A stretch of 64,000 nucleotides of DNA, from positions 1-64,000 of the forward strand of contig NZ_AJLN01000104.1 in the NCBI RefSeq assembly GCF_000317285.1, written 5' to 3'. This stretch comes from Chlorogloeopsis fritschii PCC 6912. GTDB taxonomy: Bacteria; Cyanobacteriota; Cyanobacteriia; Cyanobacteriales; Nostocaceae. The translations under genes and the position numbers were made by a program. The notes under the pieces were generated by a model. It did not search any database and was not told the origin of the DNA. It saw only the letters and a list, made by a program, of their open reading frames with translations. Of this stretch, positions 44,656-54,600 are shown one piece after another; the first letter of the stretch is position 1, and every line of letters starts with the position of its first letter.

Positions 44656-47274
44656 ATGCAACCAACCAATCCAAACCAATTTACAGAAAAAGCTTGGGAA
44701 GCGATCGCGCATACTCCTGATATTGCCAAACAATACCAACAACAGCAAATCGAAAGCGAACACCTGATGAAGGCGTTGCTAGATCAAGAAGGTTTAGCCA
44801 GCCCGATTTTTAACAAAGCAGGTGTCAACGTTCAAAAGCTGCGCGATCGCACCGATCAATTTATCCAACGTCAACCAAAAGTATCTGGTAGCAGCAGTTC
44901 CGTATACTTAGGACGGAGTTTAGATACACTTTTAGATCGAGCTGATACCTATCGCAAAGAGTTTGGTGACGAGTATATTTCAATTGAACACTTATTACTT
45001 GCTTACGCCAAAGACGATCGCTTTGGCAAAAGTCTATTTCAAGAGTTTGGATTAGACGAAAGAAAATTAAAAGATATTATTAAACAAGTTCGGGGGAGCC
45101 AGAAAGTGACGGATCAAAATCCAGAAGGCAAATACCAAGCACTGGAAAAATATGGACGCGATCTCACCGAAGCAGCACGTCAAGGTAAACTTGATCCAGT
45201 GATTGGACGTGATGATGAAATTCGCCGTACTATTCAAATTCTCTCTCGCCGTACCAAGAACAACCCTGTATTGATCGGGGAACCGGGTGTGGGTAAGACA
45301 GCGATCGTGGAAGGTTTAGCACAGCGCATCGTTGCTGGTGATGTACCCCAATCTCTCAAAGATCGCAAGTTGATTGCTTTAGATATGGGTGCTTTGATTG
45401 CGGGGGCAAAATTCCGGGGTGAATTTGAAGAACGCCTCAAAGCCGTCCTTAAAGAAGTCACTGAATCTGGTGGCAATATAATTTTGTTTATTGATGAAAT
45501 TCACACAGTTGTCGGTGCGGGCGCTACCCAAGGGGCAATGGATGCCAGCAACTTGCTCAAACCAATGTTGGCGCGGGGTGAATTGCGCTGTATTGGTGCG
45601 ACAACGTTAGATGAATATCGTAAGTATATTGAAAAAGACGCTGCTTTAGAGCGGCGCTTCCAACAAGTTTATGTAGATCAACCTACTGTAGAAGATACTA
45701 TTTCCATTCTGCGCGGGTTGAAAGAGCGCTACGAACTTCACCACGGGGTGAAAATTTCTGATAGTGCCTTGGTTGCAGCTGCGACATTGTCGAGTCGGTA
45801 TATTAGCGATCGCTTCTTGCCAGACAAAGCCATTGACTTGGTAGACGAAGCCGCAGCCAGACTGAAAATGGAGATTACCTCGAAACCAGAGGAACTTGAC
45901 GAAATTGATCGCAAGATTCTGCAATTAGAAATGGAGAGGCTATCGCTGCAAAAAGAAAGCAATGCTGCCTCCAGGGAACGATTGGAAAAACTGGAAAAAG
46001 AACTTGCAGATTTAAAAGAAGAACAAAGGGCGTTAAATGCCCAATGGCAGTCTGAAAAAGACATTATCACCAAAATTCAGTCTGTTAAAGAAGAAATTGA
46101 TCGCGTTAATTTAGAGATTCAGCAAGCCGAACGCAACTACGATCTCAACCGTGCGGCTGAGTTGAAATACGGCAAGTTAACCGATTTGCACCGTAAATTA
46201 GAAGCAGCAGAAAGTGAATTAACACAAGCTCAACGCAGTGGTAAATCTCTGTTGCGTGAAGAAGTCACCGAATCTGATATTGCGGAAGTAATTTCTAAAT
46301 GGACGGGTATCCCCATCAGCAAATTGGTGGAATCCGAGAAAGAAAAACTGTTGCACTTGGAAGATGAACTGCACCAACGCGTGATTGGGCAAGATGAAGC
46401 AGTCACAGCAGTTGCCGATGCTATTCAGCGTTCTCGTGCTGGTTTAGCAGATCCAAATCGTCCTATCGCTAGCTTTATTTTCCTCGGCCCCACGGGTGTT
46501 GGTAAAACTGAGTTAGGAAAAGCCTTGGCTGCTTATCTGTTTGACACCGAGGAGGCGATGGTGCGAATTGATATGTCCGAGTATATGGAAAAACACGCAG
46601 TTTCCCGGCTGATTGGTGCGCCTCCAGGATACGTAGGTTATGAAGAAGGCGGGCAATTAACCGAAGCTATTCGCCGTCGCCCTTACGCGGTAGTTCTCTT
46701 CGACGAAATCGAAAAAGCACATCCGGATGTCTTCAATATCTTGTTGCAAATTCTTGATGACGGACGCGTTACCGATGCTCAAGGTCATACCGTAGACTTT
46801 AAGAATACGATTATTATCATGACTAGCAACATCGGTTCGCAGTTCATCCTCGATTTGGCAGGAGATGACTCCCGCTACGACGAAATGCGCCATCGAGTCA
46901 TGGAGGCGATGCGAAATAGTTTCCGTCCAGAGTTCCTTAACCGCGTTGATGAAATCATTATCTTCCACGGTTTGCAGAAAGAGGAATTGCGCAAAATTGT
47001 CCAACTGCAAGTCAACAGATTGCAGCAAAGATTGGGCGATCGCAAAATGTCTCTCAAACTCTCGAATGCTGCTCTTGACTTTTTAGCTGAAGTAGGATAC
47101 GACCCTGTATTCGGTGCGCGTCCCTTGAAGCGGGCTATTCAAAGGGAGTTAGAAACTCCGATTGCTAAAGCTATCTTGCGTGGTGAATTTAACGACGGCG
47201 ACACCATCTTTGTTGATGTCGAAAATGAGCGCCTTGCTTTCAAGCGTTTACCCGTTGAGTTGTTGACTACTTAA
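44656..47274 (+). CDS. clpB: Protein disaggregase ClpB
   Basis: 872 residues. Clp N-domain (1-145), AAA1 with [13 protein letters not shown] (about 207-219), the long M-domain coiled coil (about 405-525), AAA2 with [14 protein letters not shown] (about 611-624) and the sensor [11 protein letters not shown]. It resolves protein aggregates with DnaK after heat stress. No CIRCE-type operator seen upstream. Start: first ATG after a run of T, just upstream of [17 protein letters not shown]. Confidence 0.96.
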   Translation: MQPTNPNQFTEKAWEAIAHTPDIAKQYQQQQIESEHLMKALLDQEGLASPIFNKAGVNVQKLRDRTDQFIQRQPKVSGSSSSVYLGRSLDTLLDRADTYRKEFGDEYISIEHLLLAYAKDDRFGKSLFQEFGLDERKLKDIIKQVRGSQKVTDQNPEGKYQALEKYGRDLTEAARQGKLDPVIGRDDEIRRTIQILSRRTKNNPVLIGEPGVGKTAIVEGLAQRIVAGDVPQSLKDRKLIALDMGALIAGAKFRGEFEERLKAVLKEVTESGGNIILFIDEIHTVVGAGATQGAMDASNLLKPMLARGELRCIGATTLDEYRKYIEKDAALERRFQQVYVDQPTVEDTISILRGLKERYELHHGVKISDSALVAAATLSSRYISDRFLPDKAIDLVDEAAARLKMEITSKPEELDEIDRKILQLEMERLSLQKESNAASRERLEKLEKELADLKEEQRALNAQWQSEKDIITKIQSVKEEIDRVNLEIQQAERNYDLNRAAELKYGKLTDLHRKLEAAESELTQAQRSGKSLLREEVTESDIAEVISKWTGIPISKLVESEKEKLLHLEDELHQRVIGQDEAVTAVADAIQRSRAGLADPNRPIASFIFLGPTGVGKTELGKALAAYLFDTEEAMVRIDMSEYMEKHAVSRLIGAPPGYVGYEEGGQLTEAIRRRPYAVVLFDEIEKAHPDVFNILLQILDDGRVTDAQGHTVDFKNTIIIMTSNIGSQFILDLAGDDSRYDEMRHRVMEAMRNSFRPEFLNRVDEIIIFHGLQKEELRKIVQLQVNRLQQRLGDRKMSLKLSNAALDFLAEVGYDPVFGARPLKRAIQRELETPIAKAILRGEFNDGDTIFVDVENERLAFKRLPVELLTT

Positions 47275-47286
47275 GAAATAATAACC

Positions 47287-47353
47287 GTAAGGTGGGCACT
47301 GTTCATAACGTAAAAATAAGGGTTTGAAGCAATTTAGGCAGTGCCCACCCTAC
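47287..47353. repeat. Inverted-repeat element, family B, copy 2
   Basis: Starts GTAAGGTGGGCACTGTTC, ends AGGCAGTGCCCACCCTAC; 13 bp after the clpB stop, between convergent genes, so it may act as a bidirectional terminator. Confidence 0.8.
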
Positions 47354-47379
47354 AAAAATTGCTGCCTCCTGCCTTCTAC

Positions 47380-48186
47380 TTACACCCATTGAGTCTCAAA
47401 TGCATCTTGTCCAGTTCCATAAATCAAATTGCCGTATGCTTGCCAATGGGCAATTTCTTCAGGGGTGAGTGGTGGAGCATTGAGGACAGAAAGGTTTGCC
47501 TCTAATTGTTGTAAATTTTGTGGGGCTGTAAGTGCTAGACTTACAGCTTTTTGATTTAGTACGTAGCGATAGCAATCTGCTGCCGTAGGAGATTTTTGTT
47601 GCCAATGGGGATGTCCTTGTAAAAGAGTTCCCCAACGCGTACAGGTGAATGCAACAACAGGAATGCCAGCTCTTTGGGCAGATGGTAAAACATCTTCTTC
47701 CACTTTACGATGAGCCATGTTGTAGCGGTGCATTAACACCTGAGACTTACCCAGATTAATTAATTCCAAGGCAATGGATCGGTTATGGGTAGTAACTCCT
47801 ACGTAACGCACAAGTCTTTTTTCCTGCCAGGAGTATAATTCATCAAGTATTGCCTGGACTTGAGCCATATCATCATCAGGAGAAACGTACTCGACAAAAA
47901 ATACATCCACTTCATCAAGATTTAGACAACGACGCACAGAGTCAAAATAAGCACGCAACCCACTGATATCTCGTTCTTGGTATCCCGTTGCAACCAAAAT
48001 TTGTTTGCGTTTTCCTGCGATGAGAGGTTTTAGCCCCTCTAATAAGCTTTCAAATTCTAGGTTGTAAAAGAAGAAGTAATTTACTCCTGCCTCGAATGCC
48101 ATTGCTACTGCCTTAGCATCTAGCCCTGAATTCCCCGCCAAACCAATTATGCTTGCTGGCTGTCCGTTTTGGGTTACTAACTCCAT
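47380..48186 (-). CDS. Aldo/keto reductase
   Basis: About 268 residues from ATG 48186; the frame starts 13 codons earlier without family support. VDVFFVEYVSPDDD and RYVGVTTHNRSIALELI are the AKR strands; HRYNMAHRKVEEDVLPSAQ and VVAFTCTRWGTLLQG follow. The catalytic Tyr/His pattern is only partly visible. It reduces aldehydes or ketones with NADPH. A Zur-type box with both arms perfect lies 112 bp upstream, so it may be derepressed by metal limitation. Not in an operon. Confidence 0.82.
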   Translation of the reverse strand: MELVTQNGQPASIIGLAGNSGLDAKAVAMAFEAGVNYFFFYNLEFESLLEGLKPLIAGKRKQILVATGYQERDISGLRAYFDSVRRCLNLDEVDVFFVEYVSPDDDMAQVQAILDELYSWQEKRLVRYVGVTTHNRSIALELINLGKSQVLMHRYNMAHRKVEEDVLPSAQRAGIPVVAFTCTRWGTLLQGHPHWQQKSPTAADCYRYVLNQKAVSLALTAPQNLQQLEANLSVLNAPPLTPEEIAHWQAYGNLIYGTGQDAFETQWV

Positions 48187-48297
48187 ACTCGACTGCCCCG
48201 ATTTAAAAAACTTATATAAAAACAATTAATAAAGTTAAATCTTTCAATTTCTATCTTCACTTGTAAAAGTCATTTGATGAAGCAGTAATTATGGTTT

Positions 48298-48312
48298 TGA
48301 TAATCATTATCA
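48298..48312. promoter_or_regulatory. Zur-type (or Fur-type) operator, perfect arms
   Basis: TGATAATCATTATCA, a perfect 7-1-7 inverted repeat matching TGATAATNATTATCA. It lies 112 bp upstream of the aldo/keto reductase start at 48186; there is no gene to its right for 840 bp. Confidence 0.78.
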
Positions 48313-48404
48313 TAGATATATAAGCACTGCTTTTATCGTATATTTATATGAATTAGTACCAGACAATTTCACAATTATTTAAGATAGTTGGTAGCTTAAT
48401 ATAA

Positions 48405-48470
48405 AATAAAAAAACACCTCCAACCACCTCTTGTTTTGAGCGTCAATTAAGACGAATAGTTGGTAGGTGT
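48405..48470 (-). terminator. Intrinsic terminator on the minus strand
   Basis: On the minus strand: ACACCTACCAAC, a ~34-base loop, GTTGGAGGTGT, then TTTTTTTATTTT. It would stop transcripts that begin between here and 49.1 kb, where no gene lies, so a small RNA could end here. Confidence 0.55.
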
Positions 48471-48501
48471 CAATTAAAAACAGTATCCATTCACTTAGTG
48501 C

Positions 48502-48524
48502 GCTCACCCCTAAGGTGAGCTTTT
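48502..48524 (+). terminator. Terminator-like hairpin
   Basis: GCTCACC CCTAA GGTGAGC followed by TTTTAC. Stable, short loop, modest T-tract. Which transcript it ends is unclear. Confidence 0.55.
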
Positions 48525-48638
48525 ACATTTAGATTTTCACTAAAGTATTATGTCAGATTTATTCACCTATTAGCTCAAAATTAAATAATTTTAAGCTTAT
48601 GAAGAAATAGGAATCTATTTTCGCAATTATTAAGAACA

Positions 48639-48783
48639 AAAGTCCGATTAATTCACTTCTGACACCAGTTGCTTAATTGCAATTTTTGTAGGGTGGGCAC
48701 TGTCTAACTTTCTTCAAACCTTTATTTGTACCTTGTGAACAGTGCCCACATTACACACGCTTAAGGACAAAAGTCCGATAAAC
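48639..48783. repeat. Direct repeat around a family-B element
   Basis: TTAAGAACAAAAGTCCGATTAA at about 48640 and TTAAGGACAAAAGTCCGATAAA at about 48762 flank the third family-B inverted-repeat element (48688-48754, ends GTAGGGTGGGCACTGT and complement GTAATGTGGGCACTGT). Confidence 0.7.
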
Positions 48784-49153
48784 ATTGTTAATAAGACGTG
48801 ATTAACTATACATTATGATTACTGATGCAATTCATTTGTAATTATCTTTGATTTTTACCAAAAAACTTAGCGAGAGTCTGAATGCTGAAGGTTCATGACC
48901 AGGAACTCAGCGACTGGAAGAGGCAAAGAATTTTCCACTGCTCTTTTCTTCCTTGCCTTTTTCTAGTTCAATTTGAGAAAAATGATCGGTGGGGGGAAGT
49001 CAATCTTTCATTTGAAATAGATAATATAAGATGTTGACATTTACAAAGGCAAGTTAAACTACTGGCTGATTCAAGCTAGGCTAAAAATACATCTTTCAAA
49101 AATCTTTAATAATTTTCATTAAATTAATGAAGCATTTGCGGTTATGAGCCGCT

Positions 49154-51565
49154 ATGAGAATTTTATTAGTTGAAGATGATGAAGTTATAGCCCAATCACT
49201 TGCCAAATCCCTGACAAATCAGCATTATGCTGTTGATATTGCCAAGGATGGGCAAGAAGGTTGGGATTTTGTCGATTTATTTACTTATGACTTGATATTA
49301 CTCGATGTATTGCTGCCCAAACTAGACGGAATTAGTCTCTGTCGGCAATTACGAGCAAGTGGTAATCAAACACCTATTCTTTTATTAACAGCTCAAGATA
49401 CCAGCAACACTAAGGTAATAGGGTTAGATGCTGGTGCAGATGATTATGTTGCTAAACCTTTTGATTTTCAGGAATTATTAGCTCGCATCCGTGCTTTGTT
49501 ACGTCGCAGTGGTTCAGCATTACCCCCTGTATTGAACTGGAAAAACCTGCAACTCGATCCCAGTACTTGCGAAGTTACCTGTAATGGCAAGCTTCTGCAT
49601 TTGACTCCTAAGGAATACGGCTTACTCGAACTTTTTCTGCGTAACAATCACCGGATTTTTAGCTGTAGTGCATTAATAGATCATTTGTGGTCATTTGAGG
49701 AACCACCCACAGAAGATACGGTGAGATCCCACATGAAAAGTTTACGGCAGAAACTCAAAGCAGTGGGAGTTGCAGAAGATCCAATTGAGACAGTTTATGG
49801 CATTGGATATAGATTGAAGCCAGCAGGGAAAGAGGACAAGGGGAAAAGGAGACAAAGGGGGAACCAAGAGGACACGGAGAAAGAAGACAAGGGGAATATT
49901 TCTCTCTCCGCGTCGCCGCGTCTGGTGCTCTCCGCGTCTTCTTCCCCTAGCCAAAGTCGAGTTGACAATGGAATTTCTAAAGTTTGGGAGGAGGTAGTAC
50001 GCAAACTTGAAGAGCGAGTAGTGGCGATTGGGCAAGCTTCTACCATACTGCTACAAGGCAAGCTAAATGAGGAAATGCAATCACAAGCAAAGCTAGAGGC
50101 TCATAAGTTAGTTGGTTCCCTGGGTATGTTTGGCTCTGATGAAGGTTCTCGTTTAGCCCAAGAAATAGAATCCTTATTGGAAAAAGGCAACCAGCTCAAG
50201 CCAGCCACAAAACAGCATTTGTTGCAATTGGTTGTGGAATTGCGCCAAGAATTGCAACTTTTGAACTTCAAGTATAAGCCGGGATTGCGATCGCTCAATC
50301 AATTAGCAAATGAACGTCCGTTACTATTAATTGTTGAGCGGGATCGGGAATTTGCTGAGACTTTGGCAAGGGAGACAAAGAATTGGGATCTACGAACGCA
50401 AATCGCTCCAAATGCGATCGCCGCGAAGGAATTGATTACTGAAGATTGCCCTGATGTTGTGTTGCTCGATCTACCCGCTCACGACTCCACAGACAATGCT
50501 CTGGCTTTGCTGGCAGAACTGAGTCACCGTACTCCACCAATACCTGTAATAATTATCACAGAGCAAAATAGCTTGCTCGACCGGGTCAAAGTCGCTCGTT
50601 TAGGTGGGCGTACAGTTTTGCAAAAGCCTGTTTCTCCAACCACAGTACTGGAAACAGTAAATCAAATATTACAATCTTCCCTGCCAACTGAAGCCAAGGT
50701 AATGGTTGTAGACGACGATCCGCAAATATTAATTGCTGTCCAGACTTTACTAGTGCCTTGGGGACTGAAAGTTTACACTCTAGACAATCCACTTCGATTC
50801 TTGGAGGCAATAGCAATTGCTGAACCGGAACTGCTAATTTTAGATGTAGAAATGCCCGGAGTCAGTGGTATAGAATTATGCCAAGTTGCACGTAATGCTC
50901 CCCAGTGGAGCGGATTACCTATTTTGTTTCTCACAGGTCATAGCGATACTACAACTAAACAGCAGATATTTGCGGCAGGTGCTGACGACTACATTAGTAA
51001 GCCCATTGTCGAGCCAGAATTGATTGCTCGGATTCTCAATCGTTTGGAGCGATCGCGTGCTCAAAGGCATCTAGCAGAAATCGACGCTCTAACTTTTGTA
51101 CCCAATCGTCGCAAGTCCACCCAAGATCTAGAACGGCAGCTAGCGTGGAGCGATCGCCACCATCAACCCTTTTGCTTCGCTATTGTGGATTTAGATAATC
51201 TTAAGCAAATTAACCACAACTACGGCCATGCGATCGGCGATCGCGTATTATCCCGATTAGGGCAGGTGTTACGGCAGGCATTTCATACTCAGGATGTAGT
51301 TGGGCGTTGGGGAGGTACGGAATTTGTAGTGGGGATGGCAGGAATGAATAAAAGTGACGGAGCGCGAAGGCTTTTAGAACTTCTCAAGAGTTTTCGTCAG
51401 ATTGAGTTTACAACTACCAACGCTCAAAAGTTTCATGCCACCTTCAGTGCAACAGTTGTCGAGTATCCTCAAGCTGGTAACAATCTCCAAGCCCTCTACC
51501 AGGCTGCTGACACAATTCTTGAGCAGGCAAAAACAACGGGAAGAAATAAAATACTGAGTAATTAG
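49154..51565 (+). CDS. Multi-receiver response regulator with HPt and degenerate GGDEF domain
   Basis: 803 residues: receiver 1 (1-115; D51 in LILLDVLLPKLDG), OmpR-type winged helix (~128-222, KEYGLLELFLRNN), an HPt-like domain (~285-365, AHKLVGSLGMFG), receiver 2 (~383-500, VLLDLPAHD), receiver 3 (~517-635, LILDVEMPGVSG) and a GGDEF domain (~645-800). The GGDEF active site reads WGGTEFVV, Thr for the catalytic Asp/Glu, so cyclic-di-GMP synthesis is probably lost; a binding role is possible. Between the winged helix and HPt, an in-frame repeat gives KEDKGKRRQRGNQED. It precedes a hybrid kinase by about 90 bp. Confidence 0.88.
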   Translation: MRILLVEDDEVIAQSLAKSLTNQHYAVDIAKDGQEGWDFVDLFTYDLILLDVLLPKLDGISLCRQLRASGNQTPILLLTAQDTSNTKVIGLDAGADDYVAKPFDFQELLARIRALLRRSGSALPPVLNWKNLQLDPSTCEVTCNGKLLHLTPKEYGLLELFLRNNHRIFSCSALIDHLWSFEEPPTEDTVRSHMKSLRQKLKAVGVAEDPIETVYGIGYRLKPAGKEDKGKRRQRGNQEDTEKEDKGNISLSASPRLVLSASSSPSQSRVDNGISKVWEEVVRKLEERVVAIGQASTILLQGKLNEEMQSQAKLEAHKLVGSLGMFGSDEGSRLAQEIESLLEKGNQLKPATKQHLLQLVVELRQELQLLNFKYKPGLRSLNQLANERPLLLIVERDREFAETLARETKNWDLRTQIAPNAIAAKELITEDCPDVVLLDLPAHDSTDNALALLAELSHRTPPIPVIIITEQNSLLDRVKVARLGGRTVLQKPVSPTTVLETVNQILQSSLPTEAKVMVVDDDPQILIAVQTLLVPWGLKVYTLDNPLRFLEAIAIAEPELLILDVEMPGVSGIELCQVARNAPQWSGLPILFLTGHSDTTTKQQIFAAGADDYISKPIVEPELIARILNRLERSRAQRHLAEIDALTFVPNRRKSTQDLERQLAWSDRHHQPFCFAIVDLDNLKQINHNYGHAIGDRVLSRLGQVLRQAFHTQDVVGRWGGTEFVVGMAGMNKSDGARRLLELLKSFRQIEFTTTNAQKFHATFSATVVEYPQAGNNLQALYQAADTILEQAKTTGRNKILSN

Positions 51566-51652
51566 AAATACTAGGTTACAGGTAACAGGTGACAGGGTAC
51601 AGTTCTTCCCTATTCCCCTATCCTCAACTAATCCCCGTCAATAGAAAGCTAT

Positions 51653-54600
51653 ATGTCGGAATTATTACATACCTTTTTCACTTCCAGTCCCTTTATCCCT
51701 CACGGACATTGCTATCTGTGGAATCCAGGGTTGGTATGGTTGCATTTGTTATCAGACTCGTTCATTGCCTTAGCATATTATTCGATTCCCTTCACATTGT
51801 TCTATTTCGTCCAGAAGCGACAAGATGTTCCTTTCAAAAGGATGTTTTTATTGTTTGGAGCGTTTATCGTCGCCTGCGGTACGACTCATTTAATGGAGGT
51901 TTGGACGCTTTGGCACCCGATTTACTGGCTATCCGGCTCGATAAAAGCCATTACGGCATTAGTTTCACTGTACACGGCAATTATCTTGGTAGAATTAGTG
52001 CCTAAAGCACTGGAAATACCTAGTACAGCCGCATTAGAAGCAGCAAACCAAAAACTGCAACAGCAGATTGGAGAACGTCAAAAAGCAGAAGCTGCATTGC
52101 GTAAAGCGCACGATGAGTTAGAAATCCGAGTCGAAGAACGAACAAAAGAGCTAGTAAAAGCTAATGAAGCACTACAAGAAAGCGAACAACAACTGAAGTT
52201 AGCGTTGCAGGCTGCTAAACTTGGAGCTTGGCAACTCGATTTGAAAACAGGGGAGTTATCTGCATCCCATCAGTGCAAGGCAAACTTTGGTTTGTCAAGC
52301 GAAGTAGAGCTTTCCTACAGTATGCTATTTGAACGTATCCATCCCGAAGATCGTGCTTATGTGCGGGAGTCTGTCAGTCGAGCGCTGGAACAAAAGATTG
52401 ATTATGAGGCAGAGTACCGCAACATCTGGCCTGATAATAGCGTTCATTGGGTATTGGCACGGGGAAGCGCTATTTGTGAGGCTGATGGTAGCTCTACTCG
52501 CATGATCGGCGTCACATTAGACATTAGCGATCGCAAGCGTGCAGAAGAAACTCTCCAACAGACAACAATGCTACAACGAGCAATTTTGGATAGTGCCAAT
52601 TACACCATTATTTCCACAACAGTAAATGGTACGATCCTCACCTTTAATCGCGCCGCAGAGCGATTGTTAGGATACACGGCAGCAGAAGTTGTTGGAAAAA
52701 CAACCCCAGTTATCATCCACGATCGAGACGAAATTGTACAGAGGGCACAACAGTTATCGCAAGAACTAGGATTCACGATTGAACCAGGGTTTGATGTTTT
52801 TGTTGCCCATGCGCTCCTTGGGGAAGTAGACGAGCGCGAATGGACTTATATTCGCAAAGATGGTTCGCGTTTTCCAGTGTTGCTCTCAATCACAGCTTTG
52901 CGTAACACCCAGAACAATATTACGGGATTTCTCGGTATTGGTAGTGACATTACCGATCGCAAGCGAGCAGAGGAGGCACTGCGTGAAAGTGAACAGCGTT
53001 TTCATGCCTTCATGAATAATAGTCCCACAGTTAGCTTTATGAAGGATACTTACGGACGTTATGTTTATGTCAATCAAACATTTGAGCATATATTCCAAGT
53101 TAAGCTAGCAGATATACGAGGAAAAACAGACTTTGACAGGTTTCCCATAGAGATAGCACAGGAACTTCATCAGCACGATCGGAGTGTTTTATCTACAGGA
53201 CAAACAGCTGAAATAGAGGAAACAGTGCCAACACCCGATGGCGCTCTCCACAATTGGTTAGTTTTTAAGTTTCCAATTTGGGATCGCACCGGGCAATTAT
53301 TTCTTGGTGGCGTAGCGATTGACATTAGCGATCGCAAGCGAGCCGAAGAAGAACTTCGCCACCTCAGTAATGCACTGGAAAGTGCAGTAGAAGGGATCTC
53401 GCTGTTGGATAGGCAGGGACTTTATCTCAAGGTAAACCCGGCTTATGCCAATATGGTTGGATACCAAAGCGAGGAACTGATTGGTATGGAATGGGTTTTG
53501 ACTGTCCATCCAGACGATCGGGAAAAATTGAATACAGCCTACCAACAAATGCTCGCCAACGGCAAGGCGGAAGTAGAAGCTAGGGCTGTGCGCAAAGACG
53601 GTTCGGTTTTTGATAAACAAGTAGTGATGGTTAAAGCCTACGATCAACAGCAATTTATCGGGCATTATTGCTTCATGAAGGATATTAGCGATCGCCGCGA
53701 AGTCGAGCGCCTCAAAGATGAATTTGTTTCGGTAGTCAACCACGAATTGCGCACACCCTTAACTTCCATCTCTGGAGCTTTGGATCTGCTAGCCAGTGGA
53801 ATTTTGCAAACGCAGCCCGAAGATGCTCAACGAATGTTAAAGATTGCTGCCAATAATACAGATCGGCTGGTACGTCTGATCAACGACATCCTCGATATCG
53901 AACGTATCGAGTCAGGAAAGATCCAGATGACAAAGCAAAGCTGTGATTCTGCCAGCTTGATCAACCAGTCAGTTGAATTTATGGAAGAAATTGCAGCACA
54001 AGCAGGGGTGACATTATCAGTTTCTCCCTTATCAGTTCGCCTCTGGGCAGATCCCGATCGCATTATCCAAGTACTCACTAACTTACTCAGTAACGCAATT
54101 AAATTTTCGCCACCAGGTTCTACGGTTTGGTTGAGCGCGGAAGAGGACAAGGGGAGAAGGGGACAGGGGACAGGGGACAGGGAAAATATTTTCTCCTCAT
54201 CTCCCTCTATATTATTTAAAGTCACAGACCAAGGGCGGGGGATTCCGGCTGAGAAATTAGAAACTATTTTTGAGCGTTTTGGACAAGTTGATGCCTCAGA
54301 CTCTCGCCAAAAAGGGGGAACAGGTTTGGGTTTAGCTATCTGTCGCAGTATATTGCAACATCATGGCGGACAAATCTGGGCTGAAAGTACCTTAGGAGAA
54401 GGTAGCACTTTCTTTTTTACCCTGCCAATCCTCCCAGAAGAGGAGGGTGAGACAAGGGCACAAAGAGACATGGAGAATGTTTTTAATCAATTGTGCGCAT
54501 CTCATACTCACCATGTTGCCGCGTCTTCTGAAACCGCGTTAGCAAAGCCTCCTCTAGTTCTACAGTGTGACGACGATCCTTCGGTTCGAGTTGTAGTGCA

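Larger units (their letters stand above)
48187..49153. other. Long intergenic region: Zur-type box, hairpins and repeats
   Basis: Holds the Zur-type box (48298-48312), a minus-strand terminator hairpin (48405-48470), a plus-strand hairpin (48502-48524), and a family-B element (48688-48754) between two copies of a 22-bp direct repeat. No protein gene seen. The last 370 bases are otherwise unremarkable. Confidence 0.7.
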
